Assembly (NCBI GenBank): GCA_947503035.1
Contig: CANNCD010000001.1
Coordinates: 1,364,001-1,428,000 of the forward strand
Direction: 5' to 3'
DNA length: 64,000 nt
From: an uncultured Halocynthiibacter sp.
GTDB lineage: Bacteria > Pseudomonadota > Alphaproteobacteria > Rhodobacterales > Rhodobacteraceae
The notes beneath the pieces were generated by a model. That model made no database searches. It saw only the letters and a program-made list of their open reading frames with translations, and had not been told where the DNA came from. Within the stretch, counting starts at the first letter, position 1; each line of letters starts with the position of its first letter. A program made the position numbers and the translations under genes. This document shows, one piece after another, positions 34,263-42,901 of this stretch.

Positions 34263-35602
34263 TACCGGTCCCCTATCCGACCCCATGGGCCAACGCGCGC
34301 GATTTTGCGTTCTGACACGTGTTCATGGCGTTCTGGGGCGTCTTGCCTCCCGAACAAGGCATCGCGCGCCCCTGCTTTGTCTGCTTGATATTCCGAAACA
34401 AGGAAATCGACAACGAAATCCTTCTTGGAATCGCTCCACGTGGCGTATTCTTTGTAAAACCGTTCCTTGTGACAGATGAACAGTTGCAGGATATCCATCC
34501 GCGTCAGTTCCGCCAAAAGCATGTTCACAAGGTCGCGGTTGTCGTGGTTCTTTGCGCGCACGGTATAGAAATAGGCCGGATGATCCGACGTGATCCGCGG
34601 CCATTTCCCGCCCCCCTCGGCCCAGCGCAGCATTGCGGACAGGCCATCAAATTCCTTGGGCAAATCACGGGCATGACGTCGGGCAAGCGCACGGATATCG
34701 CGCCGCGTCGCCCCGCGAAGGTCATCGCCGTTGCGGGTGGCGTGATCGATCACGATGAAATCCATCTTTTGCTGGATGATCCCCGTCGCATCGATGCCGC
34801 GCACCTTAACGATGGGTTCGACCAGATCGTTGAGCTGAAGGAACTTGGCGATGCTGTTGCGGTCATTCAGATCGAACACATGTTTGATCGGCAACCGCCC
34901 CGTTGGTTTTTCACCCGCCGCAATGATCGCGGGATGATCGAGGTTTTGGAACACGAACAGCCCGCCGAAATGCGACGTCCACATGTTTTCCTGCACAAAA
35001 CGGCGCGACTTCAGCCGCACAGGGTGGCGCGTCACATCACCGGTTTTCTTGGCCAGCCCGATCATCTTGGCGATCAACACATCATCCCACCAGCCGTCCT
35101 TGGACGTCTTGAATTCGGTGATCATCTCGGCCAGCTCTTCGGCATTTGCCACGTGGCTTTGGGTGGTGTCGGCCTCGACCGTGATGTTACGGATGTCAAA
35201 CAGGGCCGCCGCATCGGGCAGATCATAGACCGAATTCAACAGTTCCCCGCCCACCGCGTCCTGCGCCGTGAGGGCAAAAATCTGGGCGCTGTTTGCCTCC
35301 ATGAAGCGGCGCAAAATCCGTTGGGTGGTCGAGAATTTCGCGTTCAACACCGGCGCGGTTTTTTGGTCAGCCGTCAACAGGATGAACTGACGGTTACAGC
35401 CGTTTTGGTTCAGATATTGATCATCGCCGAACTCATCGCCAATTTCCGGGGAATAGCCCGTCATGTCGATGTAAAATTCCGTCAACGTCGTTTCGCGCCC
35501 CGTCTGGTGTTTGAGCGCACGGTTATACCGCGCCACCATCACCGGCGAGGACACCTCGATCAGGTTGCCAAACATCAATCCATGTCGGATCAGACGCTTC
35601 AT
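34262..35602 (-). CDS. Uncharacterised 446-residue protein of the six-gene operon
   Basis: I do not recognise a named domain. The protein is soluble, mixed alpha/beta by appearance, with no signal peptide or membrane helix. Notable segments are MFGNLIEVSSPVMVARYN at the N-terminus, GWWDDVLIAKMIGLAKKTGDVTRH (about 170-193), MWTSHFGGLFVFQNL (about 215), and IVIDHATRNGDDLRG (about 285). Its start overlaps the end of the AAA+ gene by 4 bases, so the two products are probably made in fixed ratio and may act together. It may belong to an existing DUF that I cannot name. Confidence 0.8.
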   Translation of the reverse strand: MKRLIRHGLMFGNLIEVSSPVMVARYNRALKHQTGRETTLTEFYIDMTGYSPEIGDEFGDDQYLNQNGCNRQFILLTADQKTAPVLNAKFSTTQRILRRFMEANSAQIFALTAQDAVGGELLNSVYDLPDAAALFDIRNITVEADTTQSHVANAEELAEMITEFKTSKDGWWDDVLIAKMIGLAKKTGDVTRHPVRLKSRRFVQENMWTSHFGGLFVFQNLDHPAIIAAGEKPTGRLPIKHVFDLNDRNSIAKFLQLNDLVEPIVKVRGIDATGIIQQKMDFIVIDHATRNGDDLRGATRRDIRALARRHARDLPKEFDGLSAMLRWAEGGGKWPRITSDHPAYFYTVRAKNHDNRDLVNMLLAELTRMDILQLFICHKERFYKEYATWSDSKKDFVVDFLVSEYQADKAGARDALFGRQDAPERHEHVSERKIARVGPWGRIGDR

Positions 35603-37533
35603 TGTTTGGTCTCCAGATACCGGCGTTTTGCCTCTTCCATGCGGCCCATATCACGCACGGCATTTTCAATCGCGACCTCGTCGGATTTGTCGGCATAGCG
35701 GAATTCGCTGTCGGCATATCGGTTGATTTCCTGCACGACCATATCGACGGTGATCGGTTGGCGCAGATCGGAAATCATCGCCAATTTGGTGTCGTAATCG
35801 CGGTGCATGAACAACGCGGGGTCTTCCATCCATTCGTCCGGCAATTCAAAGTCCATCGCGCGCACCTTCACCGCATCGGTGATGTTTTTGATCGCACGAC
35901 CGGTGAACCGCGGATCGGCCTCTTGGATCCCCTTAAGATAGGTGCCGAGTTTCGCGATGGTATCAAGCCCGCCGACCTGTTCATGCACCCGGTCAAAGAC
36001 ATTCATCAGACCAGGTTCATGGGGGCGCGAATGCCCCTCGAATGACGCGGCGACGGCCTTTTTGATCTCTTGCGCGCTGAACAATTCATGATCGCCCACG
36101 GGGATATCGTGGTTCTTGCCCATCAAAAGCGACAGAATATCGATGTAATCTTCGCGCGTTTGCGGCCCATCGACAAGGAACCGCGCCCCTGCCCGTTGCC
36201 GCAGCGCATCGTCAACATTTTCCGGATAGTTCGAGAACATCCCAAACGTACAATTCCCGCGCACAACGGTGTTGGCACCCGCAAAGCTCTCCATCAAAAC
36301 GGCGGTGATCTCAAGCTGACCCGCCGAGCTTTGACGGTCCCCGCGTTTACCGGCCAGCTGATCGATATCATCAATCGTGCCAAAACCGATCACATTCGGG
36401 TCGATCACATTGTTGATGAACGCCTTGGCGTTTTGGCCCGACTTGCCCTGATAGCTGTCGATGTTATCCGTCGACAGGTTCTGATACCGGAACGGGTAAT
36501 CCGCGACCTTACAGTAATCGTTGATCATCCCCGCCATCATCTGGATCAGGGTCGTCTTACCCGTCCCCGGTTTGCCGTCCCCCATAAAGGTAAAGATGAA
36601 CCCGCCAAGTTCGGCGAACGGGTTCAGCTTGCGATCAAAATCATAGGCCATCACCATCTTGGCCAGTTTCATCGCCTGATATTTGGCGATGTGGTTACCG
36701 ACGACTTCGTTTGGTTTCTTGAACGACATGGTCAGGGACGCGCCCTTGCCACGGCGGGCGGGGGTGAACCCGTTGATGGTCAGATCATCCGCCTCGACAC
36801 GATAGGCGGCGGCGGTGAATGGCGCGACGGATGGGGTATTCTGCGCACGTAGGGCCAGCTTCTCCATCAACTGTTCGGCAAAGGCCAAACAGGTCGGCAC
36901 GATCTTATCCTCGGTATCCGCGAACGCCGCGAGATCCTGATCAAGTTCCCACAAGGCACCATGAAGCGCGAGGGGCGCGTTGTCGGTCAGTACCTCTTCG
37001 ACCTCGCCGATTTCGACGGTGGTTTCGCCCGCATGTGACGCCAAAAGGAACGACAGAGCATTGGCAAAGACATGCGCGGTGATCAAGGCCTCGGCGGTCA
37101 ACAGGCCACCAAACTGGGTCTGTTTTTCGCCCTGTAATCCACGGGCAAGATTGTCGCGTTTCATGCCCGAAAGCGCGGTGGTCTCGGCGAATTGTTCGCC
37201 CGCGGCCTGCCCGATGGCGATGGCACGGCGCAGCGTCTGCAACACCGTCGCCTGTACGGGTGACACCAACGGATCATCGTTATCGCTTGCCTCGATCCGC
37301 GCCATCAATTGCACACCTTCGGGGCGCGCGCTTGATTTCGTCACAAGACCCGGCGTGGTCGACCGAAACCGGCGACGTGTGCCCATACCGGATGAGCGTT
37401 CGGCGCCCGCGGTTTCCTTGCCCTTGGCAATCCGTGGCGTGTGATCGAAACCCTCCAAAAGGGCGGCGGCAGCGGTGTAATGTTTGGTGATGGCGTCTTC
37501 TGTCAATTCCATCAAATCGTTTGAAATACTCAT
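35599..37533 (-). CDS. AAA+ ATPase of the six-gene operon
   Basis: About 644 residues. The first 240 form an unrecognised helical region. An AAA+ module follows, with Walker A GKPGTGKTT near residue 320, Walker B-like IGFGTIDDIDQL near 380, a sensor-1-like GMFSNYP, and RQRAGARF carrying arginine-finger candidates. The last 150 residues are helical. The ATG at 37533 has AAAGGAA 6 bases upstream; an ATG at 37548 would put that site inside the gene. It is coupled to the 446-residue gene by a 4-base overlap. It likely remodels a protein partner from the same operon (inference); its target is unknown. Confidence 0.85.
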   Translation of the reverse strand: MSISNDLMELTEDAITKHYTAAAALLEGFDHTPRIAKGKETAGAERSSGMGTRRRFRSTTPGLVTKSSARPEGVQLMARIEASDNDDPLVSPVQATVLQTLRRAIAIGQAAGEQFAETTALSGMKRDNLARGLQGEKQTQFGGLLTAEALITAHVFANALSFLLASHAGETTVEIGEVEEVLTDNAPLALHGALWELDQDLAAFADTEDKIVPTCLAFAEQLMEKLALRAQNTPSVAPFTAAAYRVEADDLTINGFTPARRGKGASLTMSFKKPNEVVGNHIAKYQAMKLAKMVMAYDFDRKLNPFAELGGFIFTFMGDGKPGTGKTTLIQMMAGMINDYCKVADYPFRYQNLSTDNIDSYQGKSGQNAKAFINNVIDPNVIGFGTIDDIDQLAGKRGDRQSSAGQLEITAVLMESFAGANTVVRGNCTFGMFSNYPENVDDALRQRAGARFLVDGPQTREDYIDILSLLMGKNHDIPVGDHELFSAQEIKKAVAASFEGHSRPHEPGLMNVFDRVHEQVGGLDTIAKLGTYLKGIQEADPRFTGRAIKNITDAVKVRAMDFELPDEWMEDPALFMHRDYDTKLAMISDLRQPITVDMVVQEINRYADSEFRYADKSDEVAIENAVRDMGRMEEAKRRYLETKQ

Positions 37534-37567
37534 GATATTTCCTTTCAACGTGGCGGCGCGGGGCGCT

Positions 37568-38692
37568 CTACCGGTAACTCAGGACGCGTCCGCCTTGGCC
37601 GACGACAAATTTGCGGATGTTCGAAAACCCAGCGGGGGCCAGTTCATCCAAGGCCTGATAGGGTCGTTCTGGTAGGATAAGTGCACGTTCAATCGAGGTC
37701 GCACCTTGGTCGGCGACAACGGCGAATGGGTCGATCTTGAAAATCTGGCGTTCGGCTTTGCTGAACCAACCGGTTTTCTCCATCTCGATGCGTTCGGACA
37801 CCAGCGTTTCCACGGTCCACGCAAGCGCCCAATCCTCTCCCTCGCGCGATTGCGCGGCGGCCAGAACATCGCGGATCGGACCGGCCTGTTCCGTAAAGGC
37901 CGAGGAATACATCGGGCCAATGTGGAACCGCCGCAACCGTTTCGGATGTAGGTCATCAAAGTCCTGATCAAACCCCTTGGCGATGGTCAACACCTTAAGG
38001 CCGCCGACCGATTGCGCCATCAAATGACGTTGCACCTCGGGCCAGCGACGGCTGTCCTTGGGCAGTGCGGTTTTGCCAGTGTCCTCGACATCCATCAGGT
38101 AAATCACAGGCAGGTTCGACTGGCTGTCATAGACCGCCCAGCTGATCACATAGCTCTTGCGATCATCGGTGCTTTTTTGCCAAATCGCCACCGGATCATT
38201 CTGCGCCCAGAACATATCCTGTTCCAACAACGCCTCATAATACAGCCGCTGCGACAGCGCGAATTGAAGCCGCGTCGGGATCGCCAAATCACCCACAATC
38301 GTGCGCACCATGTCATCCTTGATCTCATCGCTGCTGGGCATATTGCGCAGGTGGGTCGTGGATTGCTGGGCGTCATTCGCCATGGTCAGGATTTCCTGAT
38401 AGGTGGGAAATCCGCTCTCGACGCGATCAATGGTGAGGCTGCCGAAAAACGTGCCGGTGTCGCGGCCCGTCATCATGTATTTATTGGCCAACGCGGAAAA
38501 GGTATTGCCAATCGCCGCCAGATATTCGCGCAGGATTTTCACGTCCAATTTCGACAGGCTGCGTTCGTTTTCCATTTCGGCCGCCACCCGAACCAGATGG
38601 TTCGAGATCGCGTCGAATTTGGCGAAATACCGGCGTGCGGCATAGGTGTCGGTCAGGCCGGTGTGGGTCTGGGTAAGATCGAGATCCGCCAC
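37568..38692 (-). CDS. Uncharacterised 374-residue protein of the six-gene operon
   Basis: No domain recognised. It is a soluble protein with a helical N-terminal half (YAARRYFAKFDAISNHLVRVAAEMENERSL) and a mixed C-terminal half (YVISWAVYDSQSNLPVIYLMDVEDTGK, RFHIGPMYSSAFTEQ). The start codon is GTG immediately after the TAA of the coiled-coil gene with no base between, so translation is probably coupled. The next gene begins 34 bases downstream. Function unknown. Confidence 0.78.
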   Translation of the reverse strand: MADLDLTQTHTGLTDTYAARRYFAKFDAISNHLVRVAAEMENERSLSKLDVKILREYLAAIGNTFSALANKYMMTGRDTGTFFGSLTIDRVESGFPTYQEILTMANDAQQSTTHLRNMPSSDEIKDDMVRTIVGDLAIPTRLQFALSQRLYYEALLEQDMFWAQNDPVAIWQKSTDDRKSYVISWAVYDSQSNLPVIYLMDVEDTGKTALPKDSRRWPEVQRHLMAQSVGGLKVLTIAKGFDQDFDDLHPKRLRRFHIGPMYSSAFTEQAGPIRDVLAAAQSREGEDWALAWTVETLVSERIEMEKTGWFSKAERQIFKIDPFAVVADQGATSIERALILPERPYQALDELAPAGFSNIRKFVVGQGGRVLSYR

Positions 38693-39769
38693 TTAGGCCC
38701 CATAAAGGTTTTTGTCGTGCTTTTCGACGATCTTCTCAAACCGGCGGGCAAAACGTTCGTCGGCCTTGGCTTTTTGTTCCAACACATCGCGGGCAAAGAC
38801 CATGTGATCTTCGTGGGACTCAAGCATATCCGCCATACGCGCATTCGTCGCCGAACCAATCGCCGCCATCGCGGCCTGTGCCTCTTTGTCGGTTTCAACG
38901 CCGATTTCGTTGATGCGGTGCGCAACGTCTTGTTGCTGGGCGGTTTTCAACGATTTGGTAAGCGCATCGTAAAGAACCACACGTTGTTTCGTGTCTGTTT
39001 TCAGTTTGTTAATCAAAACCATCTGCGTCGCCGCTTGGTTTTGCAAACTGTCGACCCAAGTTTTGCCCTTTTCGATATAACGTTCGAGGGTCTGGGAATT
39101 GGCCAACATGACCTGCTCGTTCTGAACCTTTTCGTTATACTCGGCGTTCAGCTCGGCCAACTGGGTTTCCAATTTGGTACGCTCCGCGGCATCCTGTTCC
39201 ACGGAAATCTTGTTCTCGATCTCGATGATCTTGGGATCCATCGCAAGGATATCCGCCCGAAGCGCCTCGAGCTCACCCACGAGCATCTCACGTTCATCAA
39301 GGGTCTCGATCAGGTTGCCTTCGACCTTGGTCTTTTGGTCATTCAACACTGCCAATTGCCCATCCAGCAATGCAACGATGGTGTCAGATTTCGCGATCAA
39401 ATCCTGTAGCTTGTCATCAATAGACGCGGTGCGCATACGCTCCTGACGCATGCTTTCGGATTTGCCACGCGAAAAGATACCGATCAATTTCTCGGTGGTG
39501 GTCTTGGTGCGCATCTCGTCGAAATCTTGGCTGAACTGGCTGGTTACATCGTCCAGCCCCATGATCAATTCAGCGATATTCGCGTTCATCGATTCCGTAT
39601 GGGCGTGTACATCGTCCAGTGACGCGTTCTCGATGTCGATGGAGATATCATCGCCGGTTTTCAACTTTGCATGGGCGTCGGCAATTTTTGACGATACCTG
39701 TTCGATTTTTGATTGTGCCTCTGCGACTTTGGCGCGGCTCTCTTTAATCTGTGCGTTGAAATCCGACAT
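38693..39769 (-). CDS. Coiled-coil protein, TelA-like architecture
   Basis: 358 residues, almost wholly helical with long heptad stretches (about 1-45, 120-215 and 225-330) and no signal peptide. The segment FSQDFDEMRTKTTTEKLIGIFSRGKSES, followed by a repeated-helix region, recalls the toxic-anion-resistance protein TelA (PF05816). I base this on pattern memory, not on an alignment. It is the first gene of the six-gene operon, divergent from the phytase-like gene. A scaffold or substrate for the AAA+ ATPase is a reasonable guess. Confidence 0.72.
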   Translation of the reverse strand: MSDFNAQIKESRAKVAEAQSKIEQVSSKIADAHAKLKTGDDISIDIENASLDDVHAHTESMNANIAELIMGLDDVTSQFSQDFDEMRTKTTTEKLIGIFSRGKSESMRQERMRTASIDDKLQDLIAKSDTIVALLDGQLAVLNDQKTKVEGNLIETLDEREMLVGELEALRADILAMDPKIIEIENKISVEQDAAERTKLETQLAELNAEYNEKVQNEQVMLANSQTLERYIEKGKTWVDSLQNQAATQMVLINKLKTDTKQRVVLYDALTKSLKTAQQQDVAHRINEIGVETDKEAQAAMAAIGSATNARMADMLESHEDHMVFARDVLEQKAKADERFARRFEKIVEKHDKNLYGA

Positions 39770-39985
39770 GGTTCTCCTAACCTTTGAATACGTTGACCAT
39801 TATATAGGGACTCTTAACGGATTTTGTAGGGCTGCGTCATGTTAATTCTTCAAACATTCGGCGAATTTGACGTTGAGGAAGGCCAGCCAAGCCACAGTTC
39901 ATAAAACCGATACAAAACTGTCACCGTGGCGTTGTCATCATCGCGCAAACCCCGTCGGGAAATTAATCCAATGGGAGCTTTCCAA

Positions 39986-42154
39986 ATGCCTACGCGTTTT
40001 CTTTGCCTTACCTCTGTCATTGCATTGACAGCAGGCGGCGCCACCGCCGAGATGAACTTTAACCGCATTTCGTCCTTTGCCACGCACCACAACATGGCCG
40101 CGGGCGAAGACACTGCGCGCGAAACATCGCCCGAGATCATCGATGTGACCGCCGACGGTATGACATTGGTCTACACCGATAGCCCCCTTGGCGCGCTTGG
40201 TTTGGTGGATATCACCGATGCGAAAAACCCTGCCCCACTTGGCAATATTGACCTGAACGGTGAGCCAACATCCGTGGCGGTTGTTGGCAACGTGGCCTTT
40301 GCCGGTGTGAATACTTCAGAGAGCTATACCGCCCCATCTGGCCGTCTGGATGCAATCGATATTCTGTCCAAAACCACCACCGCGTCCTGTGATCTTGGTG
40401 GTCAACCCGATAGCATCGCCTCCGCCAAAGACGGCTCCTTCATCGCGGTTGCCATCGAGAACGAGCGAGACGAAGACCTGAACGACGGCGAAATCCCACA
40501 GATGCCAGCCGGTTCGTTGATCATGGTGAATATTGAAAACGACACGCTCGCCTGTGACACGCTCAAAGTTGTTGATCTTACCGGTTTGGCCGAAGTTGGT
40601 GGTTCCGACCCCGAGCCAGAATTCGTTGACATCAACGGCCTTGGCGAAACTGTTGTAACCCTTCAGGAAAACAACCACATCGCAATCGTTGCCGCCGACG
40701 GCACTGTTGTGAACCACTTCTCTGCGGGTTCTGTGACGCTGAACAATGTCGATGTTGCAGACGACGATCAGCTCACATTCACCGCGACCCTGACCGACGT
40801 CGCGCGCGAACCAGATGCGGTGAAATGGATCGATGACACGCATTTCGCCATCGCCAACGAAGGCGACTATCAGGGCGGTTCACGCGGCTGGTCCATCTTT
40901 AACAAAGACGGCACGCTTGTTTACGACGCGGGCATGTCCTTTGAAAACGCAGTTGTGACCGCGGGCCACTTCCCAGACAAACGCGCCGATAACAAAGGGG
41001 CCGAGCCAGAAAGCATCGGCTTTGGCGTTTACGGCGACACGCCCTATGTGTTCGTTGGGTCTGAACGTGGTTCCATCGTTGGCGTTTATGACGTGACCGA
41101 CGTTGCGAACCCAGTGTTGAAACAGCTTCTTCCATCCGGTATCGCCCCCGAGGGTTTCGTTCCGGTTCCGGCGCGCGGCCTTATGGTGTCAGCGAACGAA
41201 AAGGACCTTGTTGAGGACGGCGGCGTGCGCGCGCATGTCATGACGTTTGAATTGCAGGATGCGGCGGCGACCTATCCGATGTTGACTTCTGCAGGCATGG
41301 ACACATTGACCGGCTGGGGCGCGATTTCTGGCATGGTGGCCGGTGAAAACGGCATGGTCTACGCGGTGAACGACAGCTTCTATGCGATGCAGCCAACCAT
41401 CTTTACCATCGACACCAACGTGACGCCGGCGTCCATCGTAGCGGCGACGCCTGTGACACGCGGCGGTGTACCTGCGCAAAAACTTGATCTCGAAGGGATC
41501 ACATTGGACGGCAAAGGTGGCTTCTGGCTGGCCTCCGAAGGTCGCACAGATCGCGTTATCCCGCACGCGCTTTACCACGTGAATGCCGACGGTGAAATCG
41601 AGGCCGAGGTTGGTCTTCCGGCGGACCTTTTGGCTGTTGAGAAACGCTTTGGTTTCGAAGGTATCACGATGGTGGGCGACACGCTTTGGATGCCAGTTCA
41701 ACGTGAATGGAACGACGACCGCAAGAACCACGTGAAATTGGTGGCCTATAACACGGACTCTGGCGATTGGGGTGCGGTGCATTATGCCAAGGCAGAACCA
41801 AAAACTGGTTGGGTTGGTCTGTCTGAAATGACCGTCCACGGCGACGCCGCGTATATCATTGAGCGCGACAACCAGATCGGCGAAGCAGCCGTGACCAAGA
41901 AGATCTACAAGGTTGCTCTGTCTGACCTTAACCCTGCGCCTCTTGGCGGTGACCTTCCGGTTGTGACCAAGGAACTGGCCTATGACCTGATCCCTGACAT
42001 GCTATCCACTGGCGGCTATGTTCTGGACAAGGTCGAAGGTCTGTCCATCGACGCAAACGGCACGGCCTATGTGTCCACAGACAACGACGGCGTTGACGAT
42101 CACTCTGGCGAAACCATGTTCTTTAAGGTTCCGTTGATCGGCGTTGGCGGCTAG
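39986..42154 (+). CDS. Secreted beta-propeller/esterase-like phytase family protein
   Basis: 722 residues with a Sec signal peptide ending near TAGGATA (residue 22). The first part (about 25-430) looks like a beta-propeller of the choice-of-anchor/LVIVD kind, with repeated blades such as LGLVDITDAKNPAPLG and GVYDVTDVANPVLKQLLP. The second (about 434-720) matches the esterase-like-activity-of-phytase family (LDLEGITLDGKGGFWLASEGR, FGFEGITMVGDTLWMPVQ, DKVEGLSIDANGTAYVSTDNDG). A periplasmic or extracellular phosphoester hydrolase is likely; the substrate is not clear. GGGAGC lies 8 bases before the ATG at 39986. Earlier in-frame starts lack both a site and a signal peptide. Confidence 0.82.
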   Translation: MPTRFLCLTSVIALTAGGATAEMNFNRISSFATHHNMAAGEDTARETSPEIIDVTADGMTLVYTDSPLGALGLVDITDAKNPAPLGNIDLNGEPTSVAVVGNVAFAGVNTSESYTAPSGRLDAIDILSKTTTASCDLGGQPDSIASAKDGSFIAVAIENERDEDLNDGEIPQMPAGSLIMVNIENDTLACDTLKVVDLTGLAEVGGSDPEPEFVDINGLGETVVTLQENNHIAIVAADGTVVNHFSAGSVTLNNVDVADDDQLTFTATLTDVAREPDAVKWIDDTHFAIANEGDYQGGSRGWSIFNKDGTLVYDAGMSFENAVVTAGHFPDKRADNKGAEPESIGFGVYGDTPYVFVGSERGSIVGVYDVTDVANPVLKQLLPSGIAPEGFVPVPARGLMVSANEKDLVEDGGVRAHVMTFELQDAAATYPMLTSAGMDTLTGWGAISGMVAGENGMVYAVNDSFYAMQPTIFTIDTNVTPASIVAATPVTRGGVPAQKLDLEGITLDGKGGFWLASEGRTDRVIPHALYHVNADGEIEAEVGLPADLLAVEKRFGFEGITMVGDTLWMPVQREWNDDRKNHVKLVAYNTDSGDWGAVHYAKAEPKTGWVGLSEMTVHGDAAYIIERDNQIGEAAVTKKIYKVALSDLNPAPLGGDLPVVTKELAYDLIPDMLSTGGYVLDKVEGLSIDANGTAYVSTDNDGVDDHSGETMFFKVPLIGVGG

Positions 42155-42178
42155 GCCAATCCAAATCGAATGACAAAG

Positions 42179-42235
42179 GGGCGTCCGTCTGGGCGCCCCT
42201 TTTGCATATAAATAAGGGCGCCCAGACGGACGCCC
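42179..42235. terminator. Bidirectional terminator with a perfect 20-bp inverted repeat
   Basis: The arms at 42179-42198 and 42216-42235 are perfect 20-base reverse complements (GGGCGTCCGTCTGGGCGCCC) with a 17-base AT-rich spacer. Each arm is itself a partial palindrome (GGGCG...CGCCC), with A and T runs next to it, so small hairpins can form as alternatives to the long stem. It lies between the converging phytase-like and hsp20 genes. Confidence 0.85.
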
Positions 42236-42310
42236 TTTCTCTGGATCATTGGTGGGAGGGACCTTTGATCCCCGCTCTCTGGAGGGAGGAGAGCGGTGTT
42301 TCGTTTGGTC

Positions 42311-42760
42311 CTAGGCCTCGATGGTTTCGACCGGTTTGTTTGTCGAAATCGCGATCTGACGCGGTTTCAATGCCTCGGGCACTTCGCGTTCAAGCGCGAT
42401 GTGAAGCAAACCGTTTTCGTTCGTCGCACCCGTCACCCGCACATGATCGGCAAGGTGGAATTTGCGTTCAAACGCGCGGGTCGCGATGCCGCGGTGAAGG
42501 TACGTTTTATCCGCCTCATCACCCGCCTTTTGGGCCGTCACGATCAGGGAATTTTCGCGCTGTTCCAGACCCAATTCATCGTCGGAAAAACCGGCAACGG
42601 CAACGGTGATCTGCCACGCGTCTTCGGCGGTTTTCACGATGTTATATGGGGGGTACGATGGGGTGGCGACGTCCTTGGTCAGCACACGATCCAACAGATC
42701 GGTGATCTGGTCAAAGCCAACTGTAGAACGGTAAAATGGTGTCAAATCAACTGTACGCAT
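42311..42760 (-). CDS. Small heat-shock protein, Hsp20/IbpA type
   Basis: 149 residues. The N-terminus MRTVDLTPFYRSTVGFDQI is the IbpA-like form. The alpha-crystallin domain follows (about 35-130), with YNIVKTAEDAWQITVAVAGFSDDEL and the GLLHIALEREVPE end strand. It binds unfolding proteins in the cytoplasm as an ATP-independent holdase. The ATG at 42760 has AGGAGAG 7 bases upstream. In-frame ATGs at 42802 and 42826 would add an unrelated Cys-rich leader and are rejected. A possible RpoH-type promoter lies about 100 bases upstream. Confidence 0.94.
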   Translation of the reverse strand: MRTVDLTPFYRSTVGFDQITDLLDRVLTKDVATPSYPPYNIVKTAEDAWQITVAVAGFSDDELGLEQRENSLIVTAQKAGDEADKTYLHRGIATRAFERKFHLADHVRVTGATNENGLLHIALEREVPEALKPRQIAISTNKPVETIEA

Positions 42761-42859
42761 GGTGTTCTCTCCTGAGCAACATCTGTGTTTACGGCCCCCC
42801 ATTTGGGCGGACCAATGTGAAATCAAAACCCAGTCATTGGCGTTTCGATACAGATGATG

Positions 42860-42885
42860 TGGGAATGGTTTTTCGGGGTTTCAAG
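42860..42885 (-). promoter_or_regulatory. Possible RpoH (sigma-32) promoter for hsp20
   Basis: On the minus strand CTTGAAA (42879-42885) is followed, after about 10 bases, by ACCATTCCC (42861-42869). The first matches the heat-shock -35 box well; the second is an imperfect -10 box with a short spacer. The position, about 100 bases ahead of the hsp20 ATG, is plausible but unproven. Confidence 0.4.
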
Positions 42886-42901
42886 CCCGAGCATGCATTT
42901 T

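Noticed and set aside
34319..39409. Long plus-strand frames (34319-35698, 38012-39409) opposite the six-gene operon
   Set aside because: They give His/Arg-rich products without motifs and lie antisense to tightly coupled genes with good starts.
33332..39769. The six-gene operon as an anti-phage defence island
   Set aside because: No nuclease, toxin, integrase, repeat or shift in base composition is seen, and the DUF1523 member looks like core Rhodobacterales content; a housekeeping or envelope role is more likely.
42250..42300. Hairpin CCGCTCTC/GAGAGCGG as an hsp20 terminator
   Set aside because: The stem is real but no T-run follows on the minus strand; the perfect repeat at 42179-42235 is the better terminator.
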